Assembly (NCBI GenBank): GCA_033980235.1
Contig: CM067072.1
Location: forward strand, 19,595,047 to 19,659,046
Direction: 5' to 3'
Length of the DNA stretch: 64,000 nt
Source: Diadema setosum
Taxonomy: Eukaryota > Echinodermata > Echinoidea > Diadematoida > Diadematidae
The notes beneath the pieces were generated by a model. The model saw only the letters and a program-made list of their open reading frames with translations. It searched no databases and was not told where the DNA came from. Below, piece by piece: positions 63,871-64,000 of this stretch (the stretch's first letter is position 1; every line of letters begins with the position of its first letter). Made by a program: the position numbers and the translations under genes.

Positions 63871-64000
63871 ATGAGGCATGGAAAGTGCGGTCACGGAATG
63901 CTCCAAGGCATCCAATTCCTAAGGCTAAACTTTAAAAACGAGACTCGATGGTCGCCAACAGTTAAATCTGTGCAAAAGAAGCCAGAAAATGGTGACGATT
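63871..64000 (+). CDS. Possible start of a gene, cut by the window edge
   Basis: An ATG in favourable context (A at -3) opens a frame of 43 codons with no stop up to base 64000: MRHGKCGHGMLQGIQFLRLN, then FKNETRWSPTVKSVQKKPEN. There is no signal peptide or membrane segment and no known motif. The composition is protein-like but the length gives little statistical support. Confidence 0.3.
   Translation, partial: MRHGKCGHGMLQGIQFLRLNFKNETRWSPTVKSVQKKPENGDD

Overview
This is an AT-rich, repeat-saturated stretch of animal nuclear DNA with one well-supported multi-exon gene. Consensus GT-AG introns of 0.9-6 kb, non-LTR retrotransposon remnants, PIF/Harbinger-like DNA transposons, many MITE-like and foldback elements and long poly-G tracts suggest a marine invertebrate. 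An alpha-2,8-sialyltransferase gene makes an invertebrate deuterostome (echinoderm, hemichordate or amphioxus) my best guess. That placement is inference; nothing here names a species.

The real gene lies on the + strand at 38034-54746. Eight coding exons join with exactly matching phases into a 438-residue type II Golgi protein of family GT29 (ST8Sia-like). It has a short N-terminal tail, one transmembrane segment, a basic stem, sialylmotifs L, S, III and VS, and seven N-glycosylation sequons. A candidate upstream coding exon (22738-22860) could splice in frame to its first exon and lengthen the cytosolic tail. Two exons of an unrecognised gene lie on the - strand near 7.4-7.9 kb. An open frame running off the right edge (63871 onward) may be the start of another gene.

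Layout: 1-5 kb, tandem repeats and a three-deep stack of TTAA-flanked elements; 7.3-7.9 kb, the minus-strand exons; 8-13.5 kb, a foldback element broken by a TIR element, a Harbinger fragment and a 2.1-kb element with 420-bp inverted arms; 13.8-20.6 kb, LINE remnants and two satellite arrays (about 470-bp and dimeric about 440-bp units); 20.7-22.7 kb, foldback and MITE copies, then a CpG-bearing candidate promoter; 24-29 kb, mostly featureless; 29.3-32.8 kb, two Harbinger-like elements with decayed transposase; 34.5-37.8 kb, GGTCA-rich and other tandem repeats; 38-54.7 kb, the sialyltransferase with transposon-filled introns; 55.6-58.8 kb, tandem repeats and a nest of palindromes; 59-64 kb, mostly unassigned sequence with one clean TTAA-flanked element.

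The most striking pattern is repeated insertion at TTAA. At least six distinct repeat types here start and end at TTAA, and three insertions can be read against intact copies of the interrupted host, showing exact TTAA target duplication. The relative order of several transposition events can therefore be read from this one window.
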